A DNA stretch of 64,000 nucleotides from JABDQA01 sp963824415 (GTDB lineage Bacteria > Desulfobacterota > Desulfobulbia > Desulfobulbales > Desulfocapsaceae): NCBI GenBank assembly GCA_963824415.1, contig CAWGPM010000016.1, positions 36,227 to 100,226 of the forward strand. Direction: 5' to 3'. The stretch's first letter is position 1, and every line of letters begins with the position of its first letter. Below the pieces are notes generated by a model. That model had not been told where the DNA came from. It made no database searches and saw only the letters and a program-made list of their open reading frames with translations. This document shows positions 1 through 8,440 of the stretch, piece by piece. Position numbers and translations under genes: made by a program.

Positions 1-2
1 CG

Positions 3-725
3 GCCACGATCGGGGCGATCTATGCCAGGGAGGTCGGCTCGGCCCAGATGGAGTTCCAAGGTCGTGGCGCCCTGAAGCAGCCGGTCGAGATGAAACATCG
101 CTCCTGGTACAACCCCGGTCTGCGCAGCCAGAATGTCTTGATTCCGGGCATCATCGCACTGGTCATGATCGTCGTTGCCGCACTGCTCACCAGCACGACA
201 ATTGCCAAAGAGTGGGAGATGGGGACCATGGAACAGCTCATCAGCACGCCGCTGCGGGGCCCGGAACTCATTTTTGGCAAGGTCACGCCATACTTCTGTA
301 TCGGCCTGATCGATGTGAGCCTGGCTGTTTTGATGGGTAAATGGGTTTTCGATGTACCGATTGTCGGCAACGCCGGGCTGCTGTTTCTGATGTCTTCGGT
401 TTTTCTGACCGGGGCGCTGTTTTTCGGCCTGACCCTGAGCATCAAGCTCAAATCCCAGGTCCTGGCCAATCAGCTGGCCATCATCGCCGGTTTTCTCCCC
501 ACCCTGATTCTAAGCGGCTTTGTCTTTGCCATCGAAAATATGCCGCTGCCCCTGCAGTTTCTGACCTACATTGTCCCGGCGCGCTACTTTATCGCGATTC
601 TGCGCGGTATTTACCTCAAGGGTATAGGACTCGAGATCCTCTGGCTGGATGCGCTGTTTCTGGCGATGTATGCTCTGATCATGATGGTTGCGGCCCATCG
701 TAATTTCGTTTTCAAACTGGAGTAG
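3..725 (+). CDS. ABC-2 type transporter permease, C-terminal part (left edge of window)
   Basis: Membrane permease subunit of an ABC exporter of the YhhJ/YbhS/YbhR type. The reading frame is open to the first base of the window, so the true start lies upstream and the first in-window ATG (position 48) is internal. The visible 240 residues carry an extracytoplasmic stretch with the family motif WYNP, followed by about five hydrophobic segments and the conserved KEWEMGTMEQLISTP block, which in ABC2_membrane_3 proteins is the cytosolic region contacting the ATPase. It stops 3 bases before the next permease gene, so the two are co-transcribed and probably form a heterodimer. The ATPase and any membrane-fusion subunit would lie to the left, outside the window. 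Substrate unknown. Confidence 0.9.
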   Translation, partial: ATIGAIYAREVGSAQMEFQGRGALKQPVEMKHRSWYNPGLRSQNVLIPGIIALVMIVVAALLTSTTIAKEWEMGTMEQLISTPLRGPELIFGKVTPYFCIGLIDVSLAVLMGKWVFDVPIVGNAGLLFLMSSVFLTGALFFGLTLSIKLKSQVLANQLAIIAGFLPTLILSGFVFAIENMPLPLQFLTYIVPARYFIAILRGIYLKGIGLEILWLDALFLAMYALIMMVAAHRNFVFKLE

Positions 726-728
726 GCG

Positions 729-1856
729 ATGCTGCAGCGACTTTTCCGTATGCTCATCAAGGAGTTTCTTCAGATGCTGCGCGATCCGCGGATGCGGATT
801 GTCATTTTCGGAATGCCGGTGATCCAGATGACCATCATGGCCTTTGCGTTGACCACCGACGTCACCGACATTCGCCTGGCGGTGCTCGACATGGACAAAA
901 CCCCTGCTTCCAGGCAGTTGATCAGTGCCTTTACCTCAAGCCGTTATTTCAAGACTTCTCATTCACTCTCCTCGCAGAATGAGATTTTACCACTGCTGGA
1001 TCGCAGCGAGGTTCGGGCGGTCCTGCAGATTCCGGCCGGCTTCAGCGGGGAGATACTGGCCGAAAGAAGTGCTGAAATCCAGCTTCTCACCGACGGCACG
1101 GACAGTAACAGCACCGCCATCGTTCTCGGTTATGCCGGAATCATCATTAATGATTTTAACGATATGAAGCTCAAAGAGCGCCTGGCCAGGAAAGGCATAA
1201 CCACGCCGCCCGTGCAGATAACCACCCAGGCCCGGGCCTGGTATAATCCCAACCAGGAGAGCCGTTTCTACTATGTGCCCTCGTTAATTGCCGTCATGCT
1301 CTTTGTCTTCAGCCTATTGCTGACCAGCATCGGCATCGTCAGGGAAAAGGAAATCGGCACCATCGAACAGGTCATGGTGACGCCGATCCGCGGTACCGAG
1401 TTCATTCTCGGTAAGACCATTCCCTATATGATCACCGGCTATATCTCGATGTCGGTCATGCTCGTGGTTGCCTATTTTCTCTTTGGTGTTCAGGTCAAGG
1501 GCAGTCTTGTGCTGCTCTATGGGCTCACTGGAATTTTTCTGGCGGGAAATATGGGAATTGCCTTGATCGTCAGCGGCAGCGCTTCGACCCAGCAGCAGGC
1601 CCTGCTCACCACCTTTCTTATACTGATGCCCTGCGTCATGCTGAGCGGCTTTATGTTCCCGGTCAGCAACATGCCCGATCCGGTCCGCTACGCCACCGTA
1701 TTGAACCCGATACGCTGGTACCTCGAGATCCTGCGGGGCATCGTGATGAAGGACGCCGGGGTCAGCGCGCTCTGGTATGCCATCGCAGCTCAGAGTGCAT
1801 TGTCGTTGAGCTTTCTGACGATTGCCATCTCCCGGTTCAAAAAGACCCTTGCGTAA
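729..1856 (+). CDS. ABC-2 type transporter permease
   Basis: Full-length 375-residue permease, the partner of the preceding truncated gene. It has an N-terminal cytosolic stretch (KEFLQMLRDPRMR), a first membrane segment near residues 25-45, a large extracytoplasmic domain with a WYNP motif near residue 175, and five C-terminal membrane segments. The REKEIGTIEQVMVTP block near residue 210 matches its neighbour's, as expected for two half-permeases working with one ATPase. The start is 3 bases after the upstream stop. No terminator is obvious after it; the next element is a repeat. Known relatives export drugs or envelope components; the substrate here cannot be read from the sequence. Confidence 0.92.
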   Translation: MLQRLFRMLIKEFLQMLRDPRMRIVIFGMPVIQMTIMAFALTTDVTDIRLAVLDMDKTPASRQLISAFTSSRYFKTSHSLSSQNEILPLLDRSEVRAVLQIPAGFSGEILAERSAEIQLLTDGTDSNSTAIVLGYAGIIINDFNDMKLKERLARKGITTPPVQITTQARAWYNPNQESRFYYVPSLIAVMLFVFSLLLTSIGIVREKEIGTIEQVMVTPIRGTEFILGKTIPYMITGYISMSVMLVVAYFLFGVQVKGSLVLLYGLTGIFLAGNMGIALIVSGSASTQQQALLTTFLILMPCVMLSGFMFPVSNMPDPVRYATVLNPIRWYLEILRGIVMKDAGVSALWYAIAAQSALSLSFLTIAISRFKKTLA

Positions 1857-1894
1857 TTTGTGCGGAAGTATTTTGACTGATTCGCCCATTTCAG

Positions 1895-2154
1895 CCTAAA
1901 TAGTTCACGAGGTGAGACGGCCTGCTAGCCAAGGAGACTTGGGCAAGGCCATATAGCTGATATGCCTTCCCCAAAAGCGATGCGGAATAGCAGGGCCGTA
2001 TCGACTCGCCCGCAGGGTGGAAATGCTGGTCTTTGCAGCACTGCTTCTAAAGGGTACAAACGGTGTTGTTTGCATAATTGTGTACCTTTAGAACAAACTT
2101 ATGATGTTGTTCAGATAATAATAGTTTTCGTTGTTTTTCCATGAAATATTCAGG
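1895..2154. repeat. MITE-like repeat with CCTRAATA ends, copy 1
   Basis: A 260-bp non-coding element, repeated at 5517-5774 in the same orientation. The left end CCTAAATAGTTCA and right end TGAAATATTCAGG are inverted repeats (two mismatches in 13 here, one in the other copy). Inside are two stem-loops: one closed by GGCCTGCTA and TAGCAGGGCC, and one formed by TTCTAAAGGGTACA against TGTACCTTTAGAA. There is no transposase frame, so it would need one supplied in trans. No exact target duplication is visible. The rest of the 1857-2296 gap shows nothing recognisable. Confidence 0.8.
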
Positions 2155-2296
2155 TTGGGGGGATGTTTGAAATTCCTTTAGCTGCTACTATGATTAATAG
2201 TCTGCCAGTGAATCGTTTAAAAACGCCGACAAAACGGGTGAAACGGTTACTCCCTGATAAGCCGCATCATTTACCAGAGCCGCGAGGAACAAAGCA

Positions 2297-3715
2297 ATGA
2301 CAGAGCACCAGACAGAAAACATTACTATCTGCGAAACAACAGGCCACCTTGAAAAATTGTCTTTTTGCCCAAACGCTGCGTTGCGTGCAAAAAAGTTATC
2401 CTCGGAATATCAACTATATGCTTGCCGTAAAAATTTAATACGCGCCTTGATTTTGAACCAAATTCCTAATTTTGCAAGGTACCCAACACAATTAAGCTGT
2501 CTAATTTTGGGTATTTTATTGCTTTTCCTGCCAACCCTGAGTCAGGCGGCGTTTGAAAAACCGGCAACCCATTCTGCCCAGTCGCTGCTCAAGCCAGAGT
2601 TGCTCAAAGGAAAGCACTTTTCTGTGGCTGATGAGGTGCAGAGCGACGGGTTTTTCTATCGCTTTTCGGTCTCCTCCCCGTTTGGGGACTTCACGGCGGA
2701 ATCGATGACCGAGCTGCAGCGTCTGGTCAATGAAATTGAGGCTATTGCCGCGATGAAAACGGTTAAAACCGACGATACCGCCATTGCCTCGGCTAAACAG
2801 GCCGGACAGAACACGGTAACCGGATTAAAGAATCTGTTCACCAACCCCGAAGAAACGCTCGAAGGCGCCGCGGCAGGAGTCAGCAGCCTGTTCAACCGGA
2901 CCAGGGAGACGATCGGCAAAAGGAAAGTCACCGATGCCGAGGACAGCCAGGTGGAACAGGTGATAGGGCTGTCCAAGGCCAAGGGAAAGATCGCCACGCA
3001 ATACGGCGTTAATGTCTATTCCCGCAATCAGCCATTGCAGGAAGAGCTCGAACGGCTGGCCTGGGCGGACTATCTCGGCGGTTTAGGCGTTGGCGCTGCA
3101 ACGAGCTTCATACCGGGTGTAGGTGGAGTTGTCCTGACAGTGTCTGGAACGTCCAGACTGCTCAATGAAGCCATTAATACAACCCCGCCCTCAGAACTCT
3201 GGCTGCAGAACAAGAACAAATTGCTGGGGCTGGGGATGGATCAGGACACGGTGCAGTTGTTTCTGAACAACCATGTTTTTACTCCTGCATTGACCACGGT
3301 CATAACTGTTGCACTGCAATCGATGAAAGGGGTCGAAAATCTGGAACTCTTCCTGAAGATCTCGCTGCAGGCCAATACGCCGGCAATGGCCCGTGCGATA
3401 TCAGAAATTGCCGTGTTGACTGCCGCCTATCACAAGAGAGTAGCACCGCTGGCCTCCATCAGGCTGTTTGGCAGGATAGTCAGAGCAGAAGGGGCGGACG
3501 GATCGGCTGTCGTCATCCTGCCGGTCGACCGGCTTATCTGGAGTGAAAATGTCGCTGGTCTGGTCGAATCGCTGAGCCATGAAGCGGGTGCAGATATAAG
3601 CAAGCAGATCTGGATGCTCGGGGTACCGAGCGAGATGGCCAGTGCCGAGCTCAAAAAAGCAGGATACCAGATCCACACCGACGTGCGTACCGATCTGGTT
3701 CCGGCTGACAAGTGA
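2297..3715 (+). CDS. hypothetical secreted or membrane-anchored protein with a repeat-derived N-terminus
   Basis: A 472-residue protein that I do not recognise. A hydrophobic signal-like segment sits at residues 65-84 and ends in SQAA, a plausible signal peptidase site. It is followed by a mostly helical protein with a glycine-zipper-like stretch (GGLGVGAATSFIPGVGG, near residue 260). Odd feature: residues 16-63 are encoded by a copy of the 143-bp palindromic repeat also found at 7952, 31590 and 33013. The chosen ATG has a GAGGAA ribosome site eight bases upstream, and the frame runs through the repeat without a stop. The signal peptide is therefore preceded by about 64 unusual residues. The original start may have been displaced by insertion; the only in-frame alternatives after the repeat are TTG codons. 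Confidence 0.6.
   Translation: MTEHQTENITICETTGHLEKLSFCPNAALRAKKLSSEYQLYACRKNLIRALILNQIPNFARYPTQLSCLILGILLLFLPTLSQAAFEKPATHSAQSLLKPELLKGKHFSVADEVQSDGFFYRFSVSSPFGDFTAESMTELQRLVNEIEAIAAMKTVKTDDTAIASAKQAGQNTVTGLKNLFTNPEETLEGAAAGVSSLFNRTRETIGKRKVTDAEDSQVEQVIGLSKAKGKIATQYGVNVYSRNQPLQEELERLAWADYLGGLGVGAATSFIPGVGGVVLTVSGTSRLLNEAINTTPPSELWLQNKNKLLGLGMDQDTVQLFLNNHVFTPALTTVITVALQSMKGVENLELFLKISLQANTPAMARAISEIAVLTAAYHKRVAPLASIRLFGRIVRAEGADGSAVVILPVDRLIWSENVAGLVESLSHEAGADISKQIWMLGVPSEMASAELKKAGYQIHTDVRTDLVPADK
2342..2484 (+). repeat. 143-bp palindromic repeat (GGCYACCTTG...CAAGGTACCC), copy A, inside a gene
   Basis: Same family as 7952-8094, 31590-31732 and, inverted, 33013-33153. Ends GGCCACCTTG and CAAGGTACCC are inverted repeats, and the whole unit is an imperfect palindrome that could fold into one long hairpin. 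This copy lies within the N-terminal coding part of the gene starting at 2297 and stays in frame. Confidence 0.8.
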
Positions 3716-3790
3716 AGCGTGGCTGAAAAGCCATAATTGGATCAAATCTGAATTAAAAGATCTTTAGCGTTGCACATAGTGGGTTAGCCA

Positions 3791-4360
3791 ATGACAGTAT
3801 TTTTATTAGGACTCCTCATTTTTCTGGGTGTGCACTCCATTTCGATTGTCAATGAACCATGGCGAGATCGCATGGTTAAAGCTATCGGAAAATGGCCCTG
3901 GAAAGGATTGTATTCACTGGCTGCAGCATTTGGGTTTGTACTAATCATTTGGGGATATGGCCTCTCCAGTTCTGACTCATTTGATCTGTATGTCTCGCCT
4001 CTGTGGCTGCACCGTTTAGCATTATTAGTGCTGCTGCCTGTCTTTGTTCTTCTCTTAGCGGCGTATTTTCCCGGCCGCATAAAAAAGGTGACCAGACACC
4101 CCATGCTGCTGGCCATCTGCCTCTGGGCTGGCGGGCATCTGCTCGCCAACGGGTCATTGGTTAACGTTATTCTGTTCGGTTCCTTTCTGGCGTGGGCACT
4201 TGCGGATAGAATTTCTGTTGAAAATCGACAACCTCGACAGATTCCCGAGGCGCCATCCTCGAGGCTCAATGATCTCATTGTGCTGGTTCTTGGTCTGGGC
4301 CTTTACATCATGTTCTTATTCTGGCTGCACCATTTCCTCATCGGTGTCTCACCGTTTTGA
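3791..4360 (+). CDS. NnrU family membrane protein
   Basis: A 189-residue integral membrane protein with about five to six hydrophobic segments. It carries the NnrU-type signatures GVHS near the N-terminus, PGRIKKVTRHPML in the middle and GGHLLANG just after, then FGSFLAWALADR. NnrU proteins were named from denitrification gene clusters and belong to the same fold group as isoprenylcysteine methyltransferase-like membrane proteins; their chemical role is unsettled. No nitrite or nitric oxide reductase genes are nearby, so a denitrification link is not supported here. It lies alone between the unknown secreted protein and the convergent pirin gene. Confidence 0.8.
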   Translation: MTVFLLGLLIFLGVHSISIVNEPWRDRMVKAIGKWPWKGLYSLAAAFGFVLIIWGYGLSSSDSFDLYVSPLWLHRLALLVLLPVFVLLLAAYFPGRIKKVTRHPMLLAICLWAGGHLLANGSLVNVILFGSFLAWALADRISVENRQPRQIPEAPSSRLNDLIVLVLGLGLYIMFLFWLHHFLIGVSPF

Positions 4361-4502
4361 GGCAAACTCGGAGCGCGTATCTGCGGCCGAATGCTCTGCT
4401 GACAGAATACCCGGTTTTTTGCCTGCAGTGTTTTAAGGTGCCTTGATTCCGGCTTTTGCAAAACGCCTGGCAGGCGGAATCCGCAGAGAATGAAGCCTCA
4501 GG

Positions 4503-5381
4503 CTATTGTTCTGGAAAGGGTAAATCCGGCAATGGTATAAATTCTTTCTCATCACCTGGAACGACCTCAAATTTCCTGTTTTTCCATTCCTCTGCAGCGC
4601 TTTTAATCCTATCAACAGAGGATGAAACAAAATTCCACCAGAGATAGCGGGGGCCATCCATTGCAGCCCCGCCAAGCAGCAGCAGGTGCGCCTTTTCAGT
4701 GGCTTTGAAGACAATTTCGGTGCCGGGACGCAGCACCAACATCTGTCGGTTATCATACATCGCTGTGCCGATCTCAATTCTCCCGCTTATCAGATAGAGA
4801 GCCCGCTCTTCGGTCGTCTCGGTAACTTTAAGGCTGGCTCCCTTGTTCAGGCTCAAGTCCAGGTAGAGCGTTTCCCATTGTGACTTGACCGGAGAACTAT
4901 AACCCTGGAATTCGCCCAGAATCAGTCGTCCGGAGAGCTCTTGTGTTTCAAATGCGGGGATTTGATCTGCCGGGACATGGGTGAATTCGGGCTCACTGTG
5001 TTCCAGTAATTTCGGCTGCGCCAGCCAGCTCTGAATGCCAAACAGCCTGGAGGGATTCCGGCGCACATCCTGCCCGGTGCGCTCCGAATGAACAATGCCT
5101 TTGCCACCACTCATAAGGTTTACATCTCCCGGCACGATGCGCATATCATTGCCCAGAGAATCCTTGTGATCAAGACTCCCATCAAAAAGATAGGTAACGG
5201 TTGACAGGCCGATGTGAGGGTGAGGTCTTACATCAACGCCGTGTCCCCTGGCAAACTCCCCGGGCCCCATCTGATCCCAGAAAATAAATGGCCCGACCAT
5301 GCGCTTTTCGCTGGACGGCAACGCACGGTGGACCTTAAACCCTCCGATATCCACTGTCCGTGGGACAATGATCAGTTCCAT
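4503..5381 (-). CDS. pirin family protein
   Basis: A 292-residue bicupin. The N-terminal cupin has the pirin metal site region HPHIGLSTVTYLFDG with further HxD residues and the conserved GGKGIVHSERTG block. The C-terminal domain follows near residue 160. Pirins bind iron or another divalent metal; some bacterial members oxidise quercetin and others modulate central metabolism enzymes. The frame is open 18 residues further upstream, but I chose the internal ATG at 5381 because it is preceded by a GAGG ribosome site five bases away and gives the usual MELIIVPRT beginning. The gene converges on the NnrU gene, with a short gap holding a TTAAGGTGCC-like fragment near 4434 that resembles the repeat ends. 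Confidence 0.88.
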   Translation of the reverse strand: MELIIVPRTVDIGGFKVHRALPSSEKRMVGPFIFWDQMGPGEFARGHGVDVRPHPHIGLSTVTYLFDGSLDHKDSLGNDMRIVPGDVNLMSGGKGIVHSERTGQDVRRNPSRLFGIQSWLAQPKLLEHSEPEFTHVPADQIPAFETQELSGRLILGEFQGYSSPVKSQWETLYLDLSLNKGASLKVTETTEERALYLISGRIEIGTAMYDNRQMLVLRPGTEIVFKATEKAHLLLLGGAAMDGPRYLWWNFVSSSVDRIKSAAEEWKNRKFEVVPGDEKEFIPLPDLPFPEQ

Positions 5382-5516
5382 CTCAGCCTCACATTTTAGA
5401 CAATCTTCTGGTACCGCCCCAAACAGCAAACTCATATTGCACCAAATATGTTGATAAAAACTGGAGGTGACATCCCTGGCAGCGCATCCGTTATTCTTAC
5501 CCGCTAAAGATCTTAG

Positions 5517-5774
5517 CCTGAATAGTTCACGAGTTGAGACGGCCTGCTAGCCGGGGAGACTTGGGAAAGGCAATATGCGTAATATGCCTTCCCCAAAAGC
5601 AACGCGGGATAGCAGGCCGTATTGACTCGCCCGAAGGGTGGAAATGCTGTCTTTTCATCATTGATTCTAAAGGGTACAAACTGTGTTGTTTGCATAATTG
5701 TGCAACTTTAGAACAAATTTTTGATATTGTTTAGATAATAATAGTCTTCGTTGTTTTTCCATGAAATATTCAGG
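5517..5774. repeat. MITE-like repeat with CCTGAATA ends, copy 2
   Basis: A 258-bp copy of the element at 1895. Ends CCTGAATAGTTCA and TGAAATATTCAGG match in 12 of 13 positions when inverted. An internal stem is closed by the exact pair ACGGCCTGCTA (5539-5549) and TAGCAGGCCGT (5610-5620). Copies 1 and 2 are direct repeats flanking a 3.4-kb block with three genes. The remainder of the 5436-5994 gap shows no gene. Confidence 0.8.
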
Positions 5775-5994
5775 TTAACTCTTTTTCAACGCGAGGGTGA
5801 TGGCCATTGGCAATCTTCGGGTTACGGGGTCCATCCACAACTCAAACTTAGTTCATGATTACCCTTTGGGGATAGAAAACACAGATTGACAAACCTTGCA
5901 GGCGGGAAGAATAGACGCATAATAATTCTTCAAAAGAGTATGTGTTAATCTTAATTCTCGCCAGGAAAGATATACAAACAAAAGGAGGTTGAAG

Positions 5995-6357
5995 ATGCAT
6001 GTAGTCAGCATGAAGGATGTTCCAAAGAATCCCCGTATAAGCCCACTCTTCACCGGAAAAGAAGTATCTGATCAACCGCTGATACCAGCCGGGGGAGACT
6101 ACAACATGAGTATTGTCAACTTCGGAAGAGGTGTCAGAAATAAATTCCATATCCATGAAAGTGATCAAATTTTGATTGTTACGGCTGGAACCGGGATTGT
6201 TGCAACGGAGCATGAACAAAGAACGGTCACCGTTGGTGATGTAATCCTTTTTCCAAAGGGAGAAAAGCATTGGCATGGCGCCACTGAAGATTCTGAATTT
6301 TCCCATATTTTCATCACTAAGGCTGGCGGCAAGAAATACATTCAACTTGAAGACTGA
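5995..6357 (+). CDS. small cupin-domain protein
   Basis: A 120-residue single-domain cupin. Motif 1 is FHIHESDQILIVTAGTG, with HxH and a downstream Glu giving likely metal ligands. Motif 2 is GDVILFPKGEKHWHGA, with the last ligand His. Such small cupins act as metal-dependent dioxygenases, isomerases or quorum-type lactone or dicarboxylate binders; the reaction cannot be assigned. The ATG at 5995 was chosen because AGGAGG lies six bases upstream; a TTG two codons earlier lies inside that ribosome site. It is monocistronic, between the MITE-like repeat and a partial palindromic repeat. Confidence 0.85.
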   Translation: MHVVSMKDVPKNPRISPLFTGKEVSDQPLIPAGGDYNMSIVNFGRGVRNKFHIHESDQILIVTAGTGIVATEHEQRTVTVGDVILFPKGEKHWHGATEDSEFSHIFITKAGGKKYIQLED

Positions 6358-6409
6358 TCCAAACGGAAAGAAATCAAACATTGTCAACCGAAGTCTCAAG
6401 ATTCAAACA

Positions 6410-6460
6410 TTAAGGGTGCCTTGAAAAATTAGGATTTTCGTTCAAAATTGCCTGATGAAA
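6410..6460. repeat. partial copy of the 143-bp palindromic repeat
   Basis: The sequence begins TTAAGGGTGCCTTGAAAAAT and continues with AGGATTTTCGTTCAAAAT, matching one arm (reverse-complement end) of the family. The second arm is missing. Between 6461 and 6613 I see nothing else. Confidence 0.6.
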
Positions 6461-6613
6461 GCATCTGATAAAATGGAATACCTACAACCTGGCCTTCCTG
6501 ATTGCCTTCAGGCGTGTATTTGGGAGGTGCTTTTTGTCAGGCAGTCCATAGGCTTGAAGTCCTCAGAGCCTATCGCGGGGTTTAAGTGGGGAAGCCAGGC
6601 AGTATATACACCA

Positions 6614-7417
6614 CTATTTTTCCCCCACTGCCTTAAAAAACGTGTAGATAAATGTACCGTCAGGCTCGGTCGTCCGATAAAGATCTCTTATTCCCCGGTC
6701 GAAGACAGCCGGATCAACGATTGCTGCGTCGATTGCTGATTGACGCACCCCCTCGATCATCGCGGTGAATGTCTTTTTCGTAAATCCATCAACAAGTTCC
6801 GGTTTGCTGGAGTCCACGTACACCATTTTAGGGAATACGCGAACTGAGCTAAAGCCCGTGCCCGCCAACAGCGGGTATAATTGTCTTCCGATCAGAGCGT
6901 TTCCGCCCGCGCGGGACTGCAGCTCGACTTGACAGTTGATTGCAGTGCGGGCATCGCCACTGTCCGGATAAAAATAGGTAGAACCATGGTCTCCCTCGAT
7001 CACGGTTATGGTTCCGCCCGGTCGCAGACATCTCTTGAGTTTCCACAGAGCCGCTTCGGGCTCTCTGAGATGCTCGAGGACAAAGCAGACAAAGATATGA
7101 TCGAAGGAGTTATCCTCAAAGGGCAAGTCAAAGATATCCTCCTGCTGGAGATGGACGTTTTCCAATCCTGCCGCCTGCACTTTTCGCTTGGCCTCGGCAA
7201 CAGACTTATCGGAAATATCAATGCTCGTGATTAAGGCTTCCGGGCTATTGCGTGCCAGGGGTACCGTTTGTGCGCCGACACCGCAACCGGCTTCCAGAAC
7301 GCGGCTTCCAGGCGGATACACAGTGTCGGAGTGAAGCAACTCCACCAGGGTGGAGGCCTGGTCACATAAACGATCGTTCTCTCGGGGATCGTAGCCGTGA
7401 ACGTAGGTTCTGGTCAT
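6614..7417 (-). CDS. class I SAM-dependent methyltransferase
   Basis: A 267-residue Rossmann methyltransferase. Motif I VLEAGCGVGAQT lies near residue 40, an acidic SIDIS near residue 67, and motif IV (FDHIFVCFVLEHL) with motif V (LRPGGTITVIEGDHG) near residues 110-145. The C-terminal part (KKTFTAMIEGVR) resembles cobalamin-independent or ubiquinone-biosynthesis-like methyltransferases of the UbiE/COQ5 superfamily, but the substrate is not readable. It is followed downstream by repeat debris, and a small membrane protein gene lies about 65 bases upstream on the same strand, so the two could be co-transcribed. Confidence 0.82.
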   Translation of the reverse strand: MTRTYVHGYDPRENDRLCDQASTLVELLHSDTVYPPGSRVLEAGCGVGAQTVPLARNSPEALITSIDISDKSVAEAKRKVQAAGLENVHLQQEDIFDLPFEDNSFDHIFVCFVLEHLREPEAALWKLKRCLRPGGTITVIEGDHGSTYFYPDSGDARTAINCQVELQSRAGGNALIGRQLYPLLAGTGFSSVRVFPKMVYVDSSKPELVDGFTKKTFTAMIEGVRQSAIDAAIVDPAVFDRGIRDLYRTTEPDGTFIYTFFKAVGEK

Positions 7418-7481
7418 GTTATCCCTATTGCCGGTATCGTCGCTGCAATTTGCACGATAAATAAGTATCCGTCACGAGCAC

Positions 7482-7706
7482 CTAGATGTTCAGGAACCCT
7501 TTTACGGTCGTCCATAACACAGTGAGTAGTGCTATCCAGAGAAAGAGCCAGACCCAGAATAGAAGATCCCTTTTTTGCTCAAGATCCGGAAAAATGTTTT
7601 CTGCAAAAGTCTGGGTAAGGGTAGCCATGATCATGGAACCGAAAAAAATGGCGGCGACTATGAGCGCGCTCCCTATTCCTGTGACTAACTTTTCCATTGA
7701 GCCCAT
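7482..7706 (-). CDS. small two-helix membrane protein
   Basis: A 74-residue protein with hydrophobic segments at about residues 9-30 and 48-68, separated by a charged loop with LEQKRD. I do not recognise a family. It lies directly upstream of the methyltransferase on the same strand. A second ATG three codons in is an equally possible start. It is plausibly real because the hydrophobic pattern and charge distribution are protein-like, but there is no independent evidence. Confidence 0.55.
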   Translation of the reverse strand: MGSMEKLVTGIGSALIVAAIFFGSMIMATLTQTFAENIFPDLEQKRDLLFWVWLFLWIALLTVLWTTVKGFLNI

Positions 7707-7732
7707 GGGTTGGTATCCCCCGTTAAGAATAC

Positions 7733-7770
7733 AGGGTGCTTTGAAAAATCCGATTTGGCAAGGCTACCTG
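7733..7770. repeat. collapsed copy of the palindromic repeat
   Basis: GGGTGCTTTGAAAAAT followed after four bases by TTTGGCAAGGCTACCT: both ends of the 143-bp element joined with the middle missing. It looks like an internal deletion product, as expected when a long hairpin is skipped in replication. Confidence 0.5.
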
Positions 7771-7951
7771 AGGTGTTGAGCGTTCCCGATAGCAAGTGGT
7801 GAAAAACCACAAGGCCTTAGGCGCGGGGATATGCATAAGTATCCATTCTCTTTGTCCTGTGGATTTAAAGCAGGTCCAATTGATTATCTCATCTGCCTAG
7901 ATGTTCAAATTGTCTCTTACTCTTGATATCCCTTATTCGGCGTTAGTACAA

Positions 7952-8094
7952 GGCTACCTTGAAAAATTGTCTTTTTATCCAAACTCTGCGTTGCGCGCGA
8001 TAATTTTATCCTCTAAATATTACTTATATGCCTGCGGTAAAATTTTCACACGCGCTTTGATTTTGAACTGAAATCCTAATTTTGCAAGATACCC
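7952..8094 (+). repeat. 143-bp palindromic repeat, copy B
   Basis: Starts GGCTACCTTGAAAAATTG and ends TTTTGCAAGATACCC. It sits in the 734-base gap between the small membrane protein and the SpoIIE phosphatase gene. Apart from this and the collapsed copy, I see no gene or clear regulatory site in 7771-8440. Confidence 0.8.
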
Positions 8095-8440
8095 ACAAGT
8101 CTGGGCGCAACGCTAATCTCGCAAGAGTTCAATAAGCCAGAGTGGACAGATTTTTTAAAGTGATTTCAACTCAAAGTGTTCCTGGCTCTGCCTTTCAGAC
8201 CGGATGGTTCTCTGAATTGCTGTTCTGGCATTGAAATGATAGTATATAAGCCTGTAGCTGGCAGAATTACCAAGAAGCTCTCATTCTTTGGTTGATCTGC
8301 AAGGCACTCTTTGTTCATGAAAGCTTAATTATCTGCCCTCCACTCCTTAAAATGATGAGAAGAACTCTATGAGAACTGCAATTCAATACATTTTTGCTAT
8401 CATTTCGCTAACCTTTTATGGAGGGCAGGTCTGACCGTTC

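Noticed and set aside
1895..5774. Composite transposon
   Set aside because: The two flanking elements carry no transposase and no target duplication is visible around the pair.
5848..6399. Open minus-strand frame of 183 residues
   Set aside because: Covers the cupin gene on the opposite strand, has no family-like pattern, and the cupin has a strong AGGAGG start.
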